From assembly GCA_029961685.1 (NCBI GenBank), contig JARWKL010000004.1, positions 27,657,610-27,721,609 of the forward strand: 64,000 nt of DNA, written 5' to 3'. Position 1 is the first letter of the stretch. Each line of letters starts with the position of its first letter. Source of the DNA: Aristolochia californica (lineage: Eukaryota > Streptophyta > Magnoliopsida > Piperales > Aristolochiaceae). Positions 1 through 9,044 of this stretch are shown here, piece after piece. The notes under the pieces were generated by a model that was given only the letters and a program-made list of their open reading frames with translations, made no database searches and had not been told where the DNA came from. Made by a program: the position numbers and the translations under genes.

Positions 1-2628
1 TTAGGTAAATATCCCACTGCACGTTCACTTGAGAAGTTAATGTTATTTTATTTAAAAGATTTGGATCCATAGGTCATTTGCATCTTGAATATGTTTCAAG
101 GATGCATATCCATTTTTTAAAACATGTGTAGAAAAATCTTTTTCTTATAAAATTCAGAGGTATTAGGGTTGAACTAGTGGAATTTCCAAAACTTGGACAA
201 CAAAACTTTTGTGTTCATTTGAAGTGTGTGAATAAATTTTATTTACTTAAATTTTTTTATTGCTTTAAATTCTTTCCATAAATAAACTCTAAAATTTTCA
301 TTTTGTTGTGAACTATTTGCCTTTTATCTCTTATTTTGTTTACGAGATGAAGGGAAAGTGAAAACTCAAGTTTTGATTTAAGAAAAAAGTGTACCTCTAA
401 AATATAAATGCACAATGCACAATGCACAAATGTAGAGAGAGATAATTCCAAAAAAATGTCTGTAATTTTTAGAGATTGTAAACTCTTTTTTGTTTTTATA
501 TATAGGTTTTTGTAATCGACAGCAAAAGGGGGAGGCGAGGAATTTTTAATTGAGTGTTGACGCCCAATCCATAAGTCATTCCTTGCAAAAATATAGCCCG
601 TTACGCATGATAAATCACTTTACAATCATCTATGATCGTTAGGTCAGCTTTTTTTAAATGGGCAAAATAATGGCTTGTTTGACTACTGTAAATATCCCAC
701 CTCATATTCATTTGAGAATTTAATGTTATTCTCTTTAAAAGGTTTGGATCATTTGGTCATTTGGATCTTTAATATGTTTCAAGCATGCATATCCATTTTT
801 TAAAACATGTGTAGAAAAATCTCTTTCTTATAAAATTTTGAGCTATTAGGGTTGAACTAGTGGAATTTCCCAAACTTGGATAACAAAACTTTTGTGTTCA
901 TTTGTGGATGTGAATAAATTTTCTTTATTTACATTTGTTTATTGCTTTAAAATCTTTCCATCCATAAACTCTAAAATTTTCATTTTGTTGTGATCTATGT
1001 GCCTTCTATCTCTTTTTTTTGTTTACGAGATGAAGGGGAAGTGAAAACTCATGTTTTGATTTAAGAAAAAAGTATACTTCTAAAATGGAAATACGCAATG
1101 CAAAACTATAGAGAGAGATAATTCCAAAAAGTGTCTGTAATTTTTAGGGATTGTAAACTCTTTTTAGTTTTTATATATCATGTTCTACAATTGTCGGGAA
1201 AAAGGGGTGGCGGGGTATTTTTAATTGAGTGTAGACTCCCAATCCATATGTCATTCCTTACAAAAATATAGCCCGTTACACATGACAAATCACTTTAATT
1301 CTATGATCGTCAGGTCAGCTTTTTGTAAATGGGCAAAATAATGGTTTGGTTCACTCAGGTAAATATCCCATTCCACGTTCACTTGAGAATTTAATGCTAT
1401 TCTCTTTAAAAAGTTTGGATCCATAGGTCATTTGCATCTTTAACATGTTTCAAGTATGCATATCCATTTTTTAAAACATGTGCAGAAAAATCTCTTTCTT
1501 ATAAAATTTCGAGCTATTAGGGTTGAACTAGTGGTATTTCCCAAACTTGGATAACAAAAATTTTGTGTTCATTTGTGGTGCGTGAATAAATTATTTTTAC
1601 TTACAATTGTTTATTGCTTTAAAGTCTTTTCAAACATATATTCGAAAATTTTCATTTTGTTGTGATCTATTTTCCATTTCTCTTTTTTTTTTTGTTAACG
1701 AGATGAAGGGAAAGTGAAAACTCAAGTTTTGATTTAAGAAAAAAGTATACATCTAAAATGGAAATGCACAATGCAAAAATGTAGAGAGTGATTATTCCAA
1801 AACTTTTCTACAATTTATAGGGATTGTAAACTATTTTTTTTTATATATCAGGTTCTGCAATCGTCAAGAAAAGGGGGAGTCGAGGGATTTTTAACTGAGT
1901 GTTGACTCCCAATCCATAAGTCATTCCTTAAAAAAATAGTCCGTTACTCATGATAAATCACTTTACAATAATCTATGATCGTAAGGTCAACTTTTTTTAA
2001 ATGGGCAAAATAATGGCTTGTTTGACTTGGGTAAATATCCCACTACACGTTCACTTGGGAATAATGTTATTCTCTTTAAAAGGTTTGGATCCTTAGGTCA
2101 TTAGCATCTTTAACATGTTTCAAGCATGCATATCCATGTTTTAAAACTTGTGTTGAAAAATCTCTTTCTTATAAAATTCCGAGCTATTAGGGTTGAACAA
2201 GTTGAATTTTCCAAACTTGGATAACAAAAATTTTGTGTTCATTTGTGGTGTATGAATAAATTATCTTTACGTACATTTGTTTATTGCTTTAAATTCTTTC
2301 CATACATAAACTCTAAAATTTTCATTTTGTTGTGATCTATTTGCCTTTAGTCACTTTTTTGTTTTCGAGATGAAGGGAAAGTGAAAACTCTAGTTTTTAT
2401 TTAAGAAAAAAGTATAGATCTAAGATGGAAATGCAAAATGCACAAATGTAGAGAGGGATAATTCCAAAAAGTGTCTGTGATTTTTAGGGATTGTAAACTC
2501 TTTTTAGTTTTTATATATCCAGTTCTGCTTTCATCGGGAAAAGGGGGAGCCGGGGGATTTTTAACTTAGTGTTGACATTCAATCTATAAGTCATTCCTTA
2601 AAAAAATATAGCCCGTTACGCATGATAA
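1..2628 (+). repeat. Satellite array, left segment (type A monomers)
   Basis: Head-to-tail copies of an AT-rich satellite, with the TAAATATCCC landmark at 6, 689, 1360 and 2032 (spacings 683, 671, 672). Each monomer carries, in order, the landmark, a GGATCC site, ACATGT and GCATGC palindromes, an ATTAGGGTTGAAC block, T-rich tracts, an ATGCACA direct repeat, TTTTTAGGGATTGTAAAC, and a G-rich box (GGGAAAAGGGGGAGG-like). Type A diagnostics are TTTGTTTATTGC and GGTTCTGCAATCG. The first monomer has three ATGCACA-like units (around 407-427) where most have two. No gene is present; the 64-codon minus-strand frame at 257-451 recurs in other monomers with shifted ends and looks like chance. The array continues after the retrotransposon in the same register. 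Confidence 0.97.
2624..2628. repeat. Target-site duplication, left copy (GATAA)
   Basis: GATAA directly precedes the TG start of the left LTR and is repeated directly after the CA end of the right LTR. The site lies in the monomer's conserved GCATGATAAATCAC segment, so only one copy existed before insertion. Five bases is the usual duplication length for Ty3/gypsy integrases. Confidence 0.93.
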
Positions 2629-2819
2629 TGGTATGGACTCAATAGCACACCGAGTCACTCAGAGGAGGAGACAATGACTCACCAAGTCACCTAATTTTAC
2701 TTTTATTACTTGTGTGTCTATTAATTTCGAATTTGATTGATTATGTAATAAGACTTGAAGGTAGGTGTATAGGTGGGATTTATAAGCCTAACCCTAACCT
2801 ATCATGGTGTGAATGAGCC

Positions 2820-2827
2820 TATTTAAA
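2820..2827 (+). promoter_or_regulatory. Possible TATA-like element in 5' LTR
   Basis: TATTTAAA about 190 bp into the LTR, kept in the 3' LTR at 8538-8545. Position and conservation fit a core promoter of the element, but such a string is common in AT-rich DNA, so this is only a candidate. Confidence 0.35.
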
Positions 2828-3290
2828 AGGTAAGGAATGAAAAATAAGGTAAGTTCGGATTTAGAGTAAAATAGAGTAATTAGTTTCTTGCAAGGTTCCC
2901 TATCCTAGGGTTCTTGGCGTGAACTATCCTTGGTGGTTTGCTACATCCATTGGGGAGTCTTTGAGGAGATCTTGGAAGGAAAAGGAAGAGGAATCAGCCT
3001 TCTCTTCCAAGCTGCAATAGTTATCCATCTCTTCCACGAACCAGCAGTGAGGGAAGGAGGTTTTGTGTAAGCCTTAGCATCAAGAAAGGGATTTTTGAGT
3101 TGTTGATTGACGGAGGTCTTCAAGAGGTATTTTTATCTATCTTTTCCGAGTTTAGAAGAGCTGTAGACTGCCTTCTTTACATACAACATTGGTAGTTGCA
3201 TGAATTCAGAAACCCTACTCATTGACGTGAGGTATAAAGTGGGGTTTCGCAATTGGATCCTTAAACAATCTCTTGAATGAATTGGTGCAT

Positions 3291-3327
3291 CTATAATTGA
3301 GAAAAGGAAACTCCTTTTCAATTATAG
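3291..3327. other. Hairpin-forming inverted repeat in 5' LTR
   Basis: CTATAATTG (3291-3299) pairs with CAATTATAG (3319-3327). Inside it, AAAAGG (3302-3307) pairs with CCTTTT (3313-3318). A 2-nt bulge lies on the left arm and a 5-nt loop (AAACT) at the top. The same structure is in the 3' LTR at 9008-9044 with only the outermost base changed, although nearby LTR sequence has diverged more. In the RNA it lies upstream of the primer site and could be a structured leader, packaging or processing signal; that role is inferred. Confidence 0.6.
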
Positions 3328-3449
3328 TGTGTGAGGGAAATAAAAGAGAGTTTCTTTTCACAAAAACGTGTTAAGAAACCCTCTAACAGTGCTGGATCCT
3401 TATTTGACTCATCGAGTTACTAGATCCATGGCTAGGGACCATAACAACT

Positions 3450-3461
3450 TGGTATCAAAGC
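3450..3461 (+). other. Primer binding site (initiator Met tRNA-like)
   Basis: TGGTATCAAAGC begins three bases after the LTR's CA end. It matches the usual plant LTR-element primer site TGGTATCAGAGC, complementary to the 3' end of initiator methionine tRNA, except for one G-to-A change. This is where minus-strand DNA synthesis would have been primed. Confidence 0.85.
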
Positions 3462-3718
3462 AGGGCAACCTGGCAAATATCTGCAGCCATGAATTGCTTG
3501 AAGCTATCCTCAAAGGCAATGCAGATAATGAGAAAAGATTTACTAAATTGGAGGAGAGGTTCTCTAAAGTTGATATCGATGTGGAGACCTTGAATGGAAG
3601 AATGGACAGCATGGAGACTGGTCAGACTACTGGAAGGAACACAACTCCAAAGCAAAGAGGAGGGGACCACTCATATAACAGAGGGGGAGAAGAGTCTATG
3701 AGGCGCACTAGTTTCTTT

Positions 3719-3838
3719 GGCCAGCAAGGACCCTTTATCCTGGGGGGACCCTTCAACCAGGGGGGAGGCACTGTACCTGGCCAGCAAGGACCCTTCTTCC
3801 CGGGGGGACCCTTCCACCAGGGTGGAGGCACAATATCT
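3719..3838 (+). repeat. 60-bp tandem duplication inside gag
   Basis: Two adjacent 60-bp copies (3719-3778 and 3779-3838), each starting GGCCAGCAAGGACCC, encode GQQGPF..GGPF.QGGGT-type segments. Because the unit is a multiple of three it kept the reading frame. The copies now differ at about ten positions, so the duplication is not very recent. It enlarges a Gly/Pro-rich linker before the gag domain. Confidence 0.9.
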
Positions 3839-4492
3839 AGGTACACTAAACTCGAATTTCCCACTTATAATGGGTCAGAAGACCCTTTGGTATGGCTATA
3901 TCACTGCAAAATTTTTTTTTGCCCATCAACGAGTACCAGTGTATGATAAAGTGGGGATGGCTGTTTTCCACTTACTGGGAGAAGCACAACTCTGGTATCA
4001 ACAAGTTGAGGCGGATAGACCAGTTGTGGAGTAGGAAGAATTTATGAATTTATGCTCTCTTCATTTTGGTCCTCCGGTGTACAGCAATCCTTTGGGTGAT
4101 TTGGTTCTGTTACGACAAACTGGTTCTGTGGAGCAATACCAAAAACTGTTCCAGGAAAATTTAGCATGAGCAAACAGTATGGTACAAGTGGACCAGCAAG
4201 TGCATTATTTACAACAGGCCTGATGGAGGCTTTAAAGCTTGAGGTGGAGCTCTAAGCACCGATTACATTATCACATGCGATGAATGTAGCCTGTGCTTTA
4301 GAACTGTGATAGAAGGCCCTGCACAGATGACCCACATGGTTAGGGGAGAGGAGCACTTCCACCACCTGGCATATCAGACGTAGTTATCCTCAGGGGGTTC
4401 GGACCACAACACCTCCTCCTAGACACACTCCGAGCACCACTTTACTAGGGGATACGAAATCGAGCAGTCATCCACCTCAGTACATAAAAAAA

Positions 4493-5692
4493 TTGACAAG
4501 TGCTGCGATGATGGAGAGGCGGTCCAAAAATCTGTGTTACAAGTATGATGAACCATATTGGGTTGGTCATCAGTGCAAAAGATTGTTTTTAATTGATATG
4601 GTTGAAGATGATGATATCGAGGTGACAAAGGATATGATAGAGGAAGCACCACCGAAAATTTCCTTGCATGCAATTATTAGGCAAAAGTCGCCCAAAACCA
4701 TGCAAGTTAGAGCTCAGATCTTCGATCGGGATCTCATGGGCCTAGTGAACTCGGGGAGCACCCAAAATTTTCTTAGTTTGACTGCAGCCCAACACATGCA
4801 GTTACAAATTCTTCCCCATCCGACAACCACAGTCTCAGTGGCCAATGGGGAGGAGGTTCCTAGCTACAGAATCAGCAAGGCGGTAAATTTTACTATTGGC
4901 ATTACTTTGTTTCATGCTGAGTTTTTTGTTATTCCTCTGGCTGGTTTTCATATGGTGTTGGGAATCAAATGGTTACAAATATTGGGACCCATTTTGTGGG
5001 ACTTTTCTGCATTGACAATGAGTTTTGTCCTACGTGGTAGCCAAGTGCTCCTACAAGGAAGTCAAACAGAAACACAACAACACATTCATTCTCTGATTGC
5101 CCCAGATAATTCAACAGGCAGGATTGATGGTCTTATTGATGAGTTCTCCGACCTTTTCTGTGAGCCTGCAGGGTTCCCCCCGCTCAGACAGTGTGATCAC
5201 TGTATATGTTTGAAACCAGGGTCAGATATGGTAGTTGTTCATCCATATCTGTACCCTCACCTCCAGAAAGTTGAGATTGAAAGATAGCCTCAGGCGATGC
5301 TACAACAGGGCCTTATTCACAGCAGTAGGTCCCCCTTCTCTTCACCAGTTCTGCTCATGAAGAAACTTGATGGGACTTGGCGCTTTTGTGTTGTTTATCA
5401 TGAGTTGAACTCGCTGACAGTGAAAGACAATTTTCCCATTCTAGTGGTGGAGGAGCTCCTCGATGAGCTACATGGATCATGGGTCTTCACAAATTTAGAC
5501 TTACTGTCTGGGTATCATCAGATTCGCATGCATCCAGCAGATATTAAAAAGATGACATTCCGAACACATCACGTCCACTTTGAATTTGTGGTCATGCCTT
5601 TTGGGCTATCAAATGCTCCTTCTACTTTCCAGGCGCTGATGAATGAGGTATTTAGCTCTTACCTTCGGAAATTCATACTTGTTTTTTTATGA
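4493..5692 (+). pseudogene. pol: pol pseudogene: zinc knuckle, protease, reverse transcriptase N-terminal part
   Basis: One frame with a single internal stop at 5285-5287. Residues 15-28 resemble the Gag zinc knuckle, but the second cysteine position is Tyr (CYKYDEPYWVGHQC), which should abolish zinc binding. An aspartic-protease domain follows (residues about 70-180): the expected D-S-G triad reads N-S-G at residue 86 (codon 4748-4750, LVNSGSTQNF), removing the catalytic Asp. Reverse transcriptase starts near 5143 and includes [33 protein letters not shown] with the first catalytic Asp kept, and [21 protein letters not shown] frameshift in a T-run (about 5681-5688) ends the frame exactly at the catalytic YDD-type motif. 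The usual WRFCVDY appears as WRFCVVY. Clearly inactive. Confidence 0.93.
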
Positions 5693-6512
5693 TATACTCA
5701 TATATAGAAAATCTTGAGATGACCACTTAGCACATTTGAGAATTGTATTTGATTTATTGCGAGCACACTAATTATATTTGAAGAAGTTCAAATGCTCCTT
5801 TGGGGCATCTCATGTTGCTTACCTGGGCCACATTATTTCCCATGAGGGGGTCACTGTTGATCCCGAGAAGATTCAAGCCATTAGTGAGTAGCCACAACCT
5901 CAGTCTTGCTCAACAATACGCGAATTCTTTGGTCTGGCAGGCTATTACTGGAAATTTATTTAGAGTTTTGGTCCGTTGGCAGCACCTTTGACTAACCTTC
6001 TTAAAAATAATTCCTTTCAATGGAACGAGGAGGCTTCCATGGCATTTGACGCACTCAAGAATGCTCTTGCATCTACACCAGTGCTACAGCTTCCAAAATT
6101 TGATGACTTGTTTGTGATAGAATGTGATGCTTCTGGTGGGGGCACTGGGGCCATGTTGCATCAAAACTCCTACCCCATTGCTTATTTCAGTCAATAGTTG
6201 GCCTCTCGTTATAAAAAATTGGCTGCATATAAATGCGAGCTGATCGGGTTGGCCAAGGAGGTCCAACACTAGTGGTCGTATTTATGGGGATGTACTTTTC
6301 TCATCCGCAGATCATTATAGTCTCAAGTTCTTACTTGAGCAGTGTCTCACAACATCACCACAGCAACATTGGATTAGTAAGTTGATGGGCTTTGATTTCT
6401 TAGTGGAGTATCATGCGGACGATTAAACAAGGCGGTGGATGCCTTGTCTAGATGTTTTAAACATCAGCAGCTCGTCTATGCCATCAGCTAGCCGCGTTTT
6501 CTCATTCTAGAC
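5693..6512 (+). pseudogene. pol: pol pseudogene: reverse transcriptase C-terminal part and RNase H
   Basis: Continuation of the polyprotein after the frameshift. ILIYR-like residues follow immediately (about 5693-5708). Then comes a thumb/connection part in the frame of 5799 (GASHVAYLGHIISHEG), and from 5976 to 6197 an open stretch with PLTNLLKN, F.WNEEASMAFDALK and the RNase H signature ECDASGGGTGAML. A stop follows at 6195-6197, with more stops and frame changes across 6198-6500. The RNase H end is still legible as pieces resembling LAAYKCELIGLAKEV and VDALSR (around 6437). The 63-codon frame at 5800-5991 is out of frame with this homology and is not a gene. Confidence 0.88.
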
Positions 6513-7159
6513 ATGGTCTGTGATGCGCATTCCACACTTCCAGCACTACAGGAGCTGCACCGCAAAATTTCCAATGGGGAGATGGATTCTAAGTGGTCCA
6601 TTCAGGATTCACTAATTTGCTATAAGCAGCAGATTTACCTTCTAACCACGTCCAAGTTGATTCCAGCCATTCTCTCAGCTTATCATGATTCTACCCATGA
6701 GGGGTTACAGAAGACATTGTGGCGTATTCGGGCGGATTTCTATTGGCCAGCTATGAAGTCTTCCATTACTACATATGTCTCCGATTGTCAGGTATGTCAA
6801 AGGAACAAATCAAATCATTTGAGTCCTGTAGGTATTCTCCAGCCTCTCGTTCTCCCTACTCAGGTATGGGTAGATATTTCAATGGACTTCGTGGAGGGTC
6901 TGCCCCTCTCAGCCGGGAAGTCTGTTATGTTTGTGGTGGTTGATCACTTCTCCAGGTATGGTCATTTTATCCCGATGGCTCACCCCTACACGACAGCTCA
7001 CATGGCTCACACCTTCTTGGAGCATATTGTACGCTTACATGGCTTCCTGAATCTATTGTGAGTGACTGGGAAGCGGTTTTCACGAGTACTTTCTGGAGGA
7101 AACTGTTTCGACTGAGTGGAACGCAACTGAAATTTTCCTCCGCATATCACCCTCAGACA
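6513..7159 (+). pseudogene. pol: Integrase pseudogene, N-terminal zinc finger and core (first part)
   Basis: An open frame at 6513-7061 holds the integrase N-terminus. The HHCC zinc finger has His58, His62, Cys92 and Cys95 (YHDSTHEG ... DCQVCQRNKS), with the family motif RADFYWPAM between. The catalytic core begins WVDISMDFVEGLP, with the first catalytic Asp in SMDF, then VVVDHFSRYGHFIP and HIVRLHG. A one-base loss near 7044 shifts the frame; the core continues as ESIVSDWEAVFTSTFW, keeping the second Asp, then FSSAYHPQT up to about 7159. There homology stops abruptly and plastid sequence begins. Integrase would insert the cDNA into the chromosome; this copy cannot. Confidence 0.92.
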
Positions 7160-7582
7160 ACTCTTTTATGCGGATCGTTATTATCAGTAGCTCTTTTAGT
7201 CATTACACTTAGATAAAAACATAGATATTTTTGATAAAAGTAAAAATTTACTAATTGGATAATTTTATTTTGATGGGATACAATACTTAAATGAAAAAGG
7301 AAGTGTTTTACAAAGCACCTACTTTCTTTTATTTAGAAATTATCACAAGTATCAATTTACTCGACGGTTGGATCATTGGAGTTATCGTGTTATTAGTCTA
7401 GGATTTACTTTTTTAACCATAGGTATTCTTTCGGGAGCAGTATAGGCTAATGAGGCATGGGGATCTTATTGGAATTGGGACCCTAAGGAAACTTGGGCAT
7501 TTATTACTTGGACCATATTAGCAATTTATTTACATACTAGAACGGCTCAAAGTTTGCAAGGTGTGAATTCCGCAATTGTGGC
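7160..7582 (+). pseudogene. ccsA: Plastid ccsA fragment inserted in integrase
   Basis: About 423 bp unrelated to the retrotransposon, matching the middle-to-late part of the plastid gene ccsA (ycf5), a membrane protein handling heme in c-type cytochrome assembly at the thylakoid. Recognisable pieces are LCGSLLSVALLVIT (7166-7207), [20 protein letters not shown] (about 7372-7430), the heme-handling WWD motif [13 protein letters not shown] (about 7458-7496), and AIYLHTRT...GVNSAIVA up to 7582. It is pseudogenised: a Trp codon before the WWD motif is TAG (7443-7445), and several frame breaks and stops lie in 7207-7320. It has neither start nor end of the gene. Integrase homology resumes right after it. 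Ends are accurate to a few bases, because GCC at 7581-7583 could belong to either side. Confidence 0.93.
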
Positions 7583-8371
7583 CAAACCGTGGTGGTTAAT
7601 CGGACCATCGAGATGTATCTCCGGTGTTTAGTGGGAGATCAACCGAAATAGTGGGTTCAATGGCTACCCTGGGCAGAATACTGTTATAACACTTCATTCC
7701 ACTTGGCCTTGCAGTCCTTTCCTTTCTGGGTTCTTTATGGGAGGGACCCCCCGAGGCTTCTCTCTTATACCAGAGGCACCACCCGTGTGGATGCCATTGA
7801 TGAGGCACTCATAGATCGAGATCAGGTGTTGAAGACGTTTACAGACCGGCTACAAAAGGCTCAAGACCGGATGACTATGACTTACAACAAGGGCCACCGG
7901 GATGTCTCATATGTGTTTTGGGACTATGTGTGGCTACGTCTCTAGCAGTACCGATAGCACTCTCTCGTCGGGCCAGCACGCCATAAGCTATCCCCCAAGT
8001 ACTTTGGGCCCTTTGCCATTATTTGATGCGTCGGGCAGGTGGCGTATCAATTAAAATTGTCGGACATAGTGAAGCTGCATGATGTGTTTCATGTCTCACT
8101 ATTGAAACCTCACAAGGGGCCAGCCCCTTCTTCTCCACCGTTCCTTCCTCCAGTGGACAATGGCCATGTCATTCTGACACCCTACGTGGTGTTACGGGAG
8201 CATGTGATGAATGACCAGTGGGACATCCTCATGCAGTGGACTGCTACAGACCCCGAGGCAGCGACATGGGAGCTGTTAGAGACCTTCAAACAGGTCTATC
8301 CAGCTTACAAGCTTGAGGACAAGCTCTTTCTCCAAGGGGAGGCAGATGTTATAGACTCAATAGCACACTGA
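7583..8371 (+). pseudogene. pol: Integrase pseudogene, C-terminal part with chromodomain-like tail
   Basis: Homology resumes with [15 protein letters not shown], the integrase core segment that normally carries the catalytic Glu after QT; here that position reads Val (GTG). WVQWLPWAEYCYN and FPFWVLYGRDPP follow. One frame then runs to 8371 with stops at about 7652, 7943, 7952 and 8022. The C-terminal domain shows the GPY/F-type motif KLSPKYFGPF (about 7987-8017) and VAYQLKL......HDVFHVSLLKPH. The last 60 residues (VILTPYVVLREHV, DILMQWTATDPEAATWELLETF, LEDKLFL) match the degenerate chromodomain at the end of chromovirus integrases, thought to steer insertion to particular chromatin. The frame ends 25 bp inside the 3' LTR. 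Confidence 0.9.
8334..8346 (+). other. Polypurine tract
   Basis: AAGGGGAGGCAGA, twelve purines with one C, directly abuts the TG of the 3' LTR. This is the expected RNase H-resistant primer for plus-strand synthesis, and its position confirms the LTR boundary. Confidence 0.88.
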
Positions 8372-8537
8372 GTCACTCAGAGGAGGAGACAATGACTCAC
8401 CAAGTCACCTAATTTTAATTTTATTACTTATGTTGCTTTTAATTTCGAATTTGATTGATTATGTAATTAGACTTGAAGGTAGGGGTATAGTTGGGATTTA
8501 TAAACCCAACCCTAACCTATCTTGGCGTGAATGACCC

Positions 8538-8545
8538 TATTTAAA
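8538..8545 (+). promoter_or_regulatory. Possible TATA-like element in 3' LTR
   Basis: TATTTAAA at the position equivalent to 2820-2827. Only the conservation between LTRs supports it. Confidence 0.3.
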
Positions 8546-9007
8546 GGGTAGGGAATAAGAAATAAGGTAAGTTCGGATTTAGAGTAAAATAGAGTAATTA
8601 GGTTCTTGCTAGGTTCCCTATCCTAGGGTTCTTGGCGTGAACTATCCTTGGTGGTTTGCTGCATCAATTGGGGAGTCTTTGAGGAGATGCTGGAAGGAAA
8701 AGGAAGAGGAATCAGCCTTCTCTTCCAAGCTTCAATAATTATCCATCTCTTCCATGAACCAGCAGTGAGGGAAGGAAGTTTTGCGCGAGCCTTAGCATCA
8801 AGAAAGGGGTTTTCGAGTTGCCGATTGAAGGAGGTCTTCAAGAGATATTTTTATCTATCTTTTCCGAGTTTAGAAGAGCTATAGACTGCCTTCTTTACAT
8901 ACATCATTGGTAGTTCCATGAATTCAGAAACCCTACTCATTGACGTGAGGTATAAAGTAGGGTTTATAATTGGATCCTTAAACAGTTTCTTGATTGAATG
9001 GGTGCAT

Positions 9008-9044
9008 CTATAATTGAGAAAAGGAAACTCCTTTTCAATTATAA
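9008..9044. other. Hairpin-forming inverted repeat in 3' LTR
   Basis: Same two-part stem as in the 5' LTR, with arms TATAATTG/CAATTATA and AAAAGG/CCTTTT. The outermost pair is lost by one substitution. Confidence 0.6.

Larger units (their letters stand above)
2629..3446 (+). repeat. 5' LTR
   Basis: Starts TGGTATGGACTC and ends CCATAACA. It matches 8347-9163 along its whole length, with about 59 differences counted by eye, many of them transitions, and a one-base length difference near 3229. The LTR carries the promoter and RNA-processing signals of the element. Its boundaries are set by the GATAA duplication outside, the primer site inside and the matching ends of the 3' LTR. An open frame starting at 3368 runs out of the LTR through the primer site into gag. 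Confidence 0.96.
3447..4492 (+). pseudogene. gag: gag (capsid) pseudogene
   Basis: Remains of the structural Gag protein that packages retrotransposon RNA. An open frame (from 3368 within the LTR to 3946) gives an N-terminal charged, heptad-like helical stretch (around 3500-3610), then a Gly/Pro-rich linker with an internal duplication (3719-3838), then the start of a retrotransposon gag domain (KLEFPTYNGSEDPLVWLYH). At a T-run near 3908-3919 the frame shifts; the gag domain goes on in another frame to a stop at 4032-4034 (residues such as DKVGMAVFHLLGEAQLWYQ). Further stops follow around 4166 and 4215, and the 4250-4490 stretch shifts frame again. No clear start codon after the primer site suits the N-terminus: in-frame ATGs are at 3368 and 3428 inside the LTR and then only near 3601. 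The protein would be non-functional. Confidence 0.85.

Noticed and set aside
681..700. CENP-B-box-like motif at GTTTGACTCGGGTAAAT
   Set aside because: The CGGG core is there, but the TTCG half and the spacing of the box do not match.
841..870. tRNA-like A/B boxes in the monomer (GGTTGAACTAG as a B box)
   Set aside because: The B-box match is poor, there is no A box at proper distance, and no cloverleaf can be drawn.
3133..3321. Minus-strand open frames in the 5' LTR (2941-3123, 3133-3321)
   Set aside because: They lie antisense in the LTR, differ in extent from those in the 3' LTR, and show no family resemblance.
5800..5991. 63-codon open frame within pol
   Set aside because: It is out of frame with clear reverse transcriptase/connection homology read in the frame of 5799 and 5976.
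7160..7582. A functional ccsA gene, or the window being plastid DNA
   Set aside because: Only an internal fragment is present, with stops and frame breaks, flanked on both sides by integrase homology.
8648..8884. 78-codon open frame in the 3' LTR
   Set aside because: Not maintained in the matching part of the 5' LTR; the LTR is non-coding.
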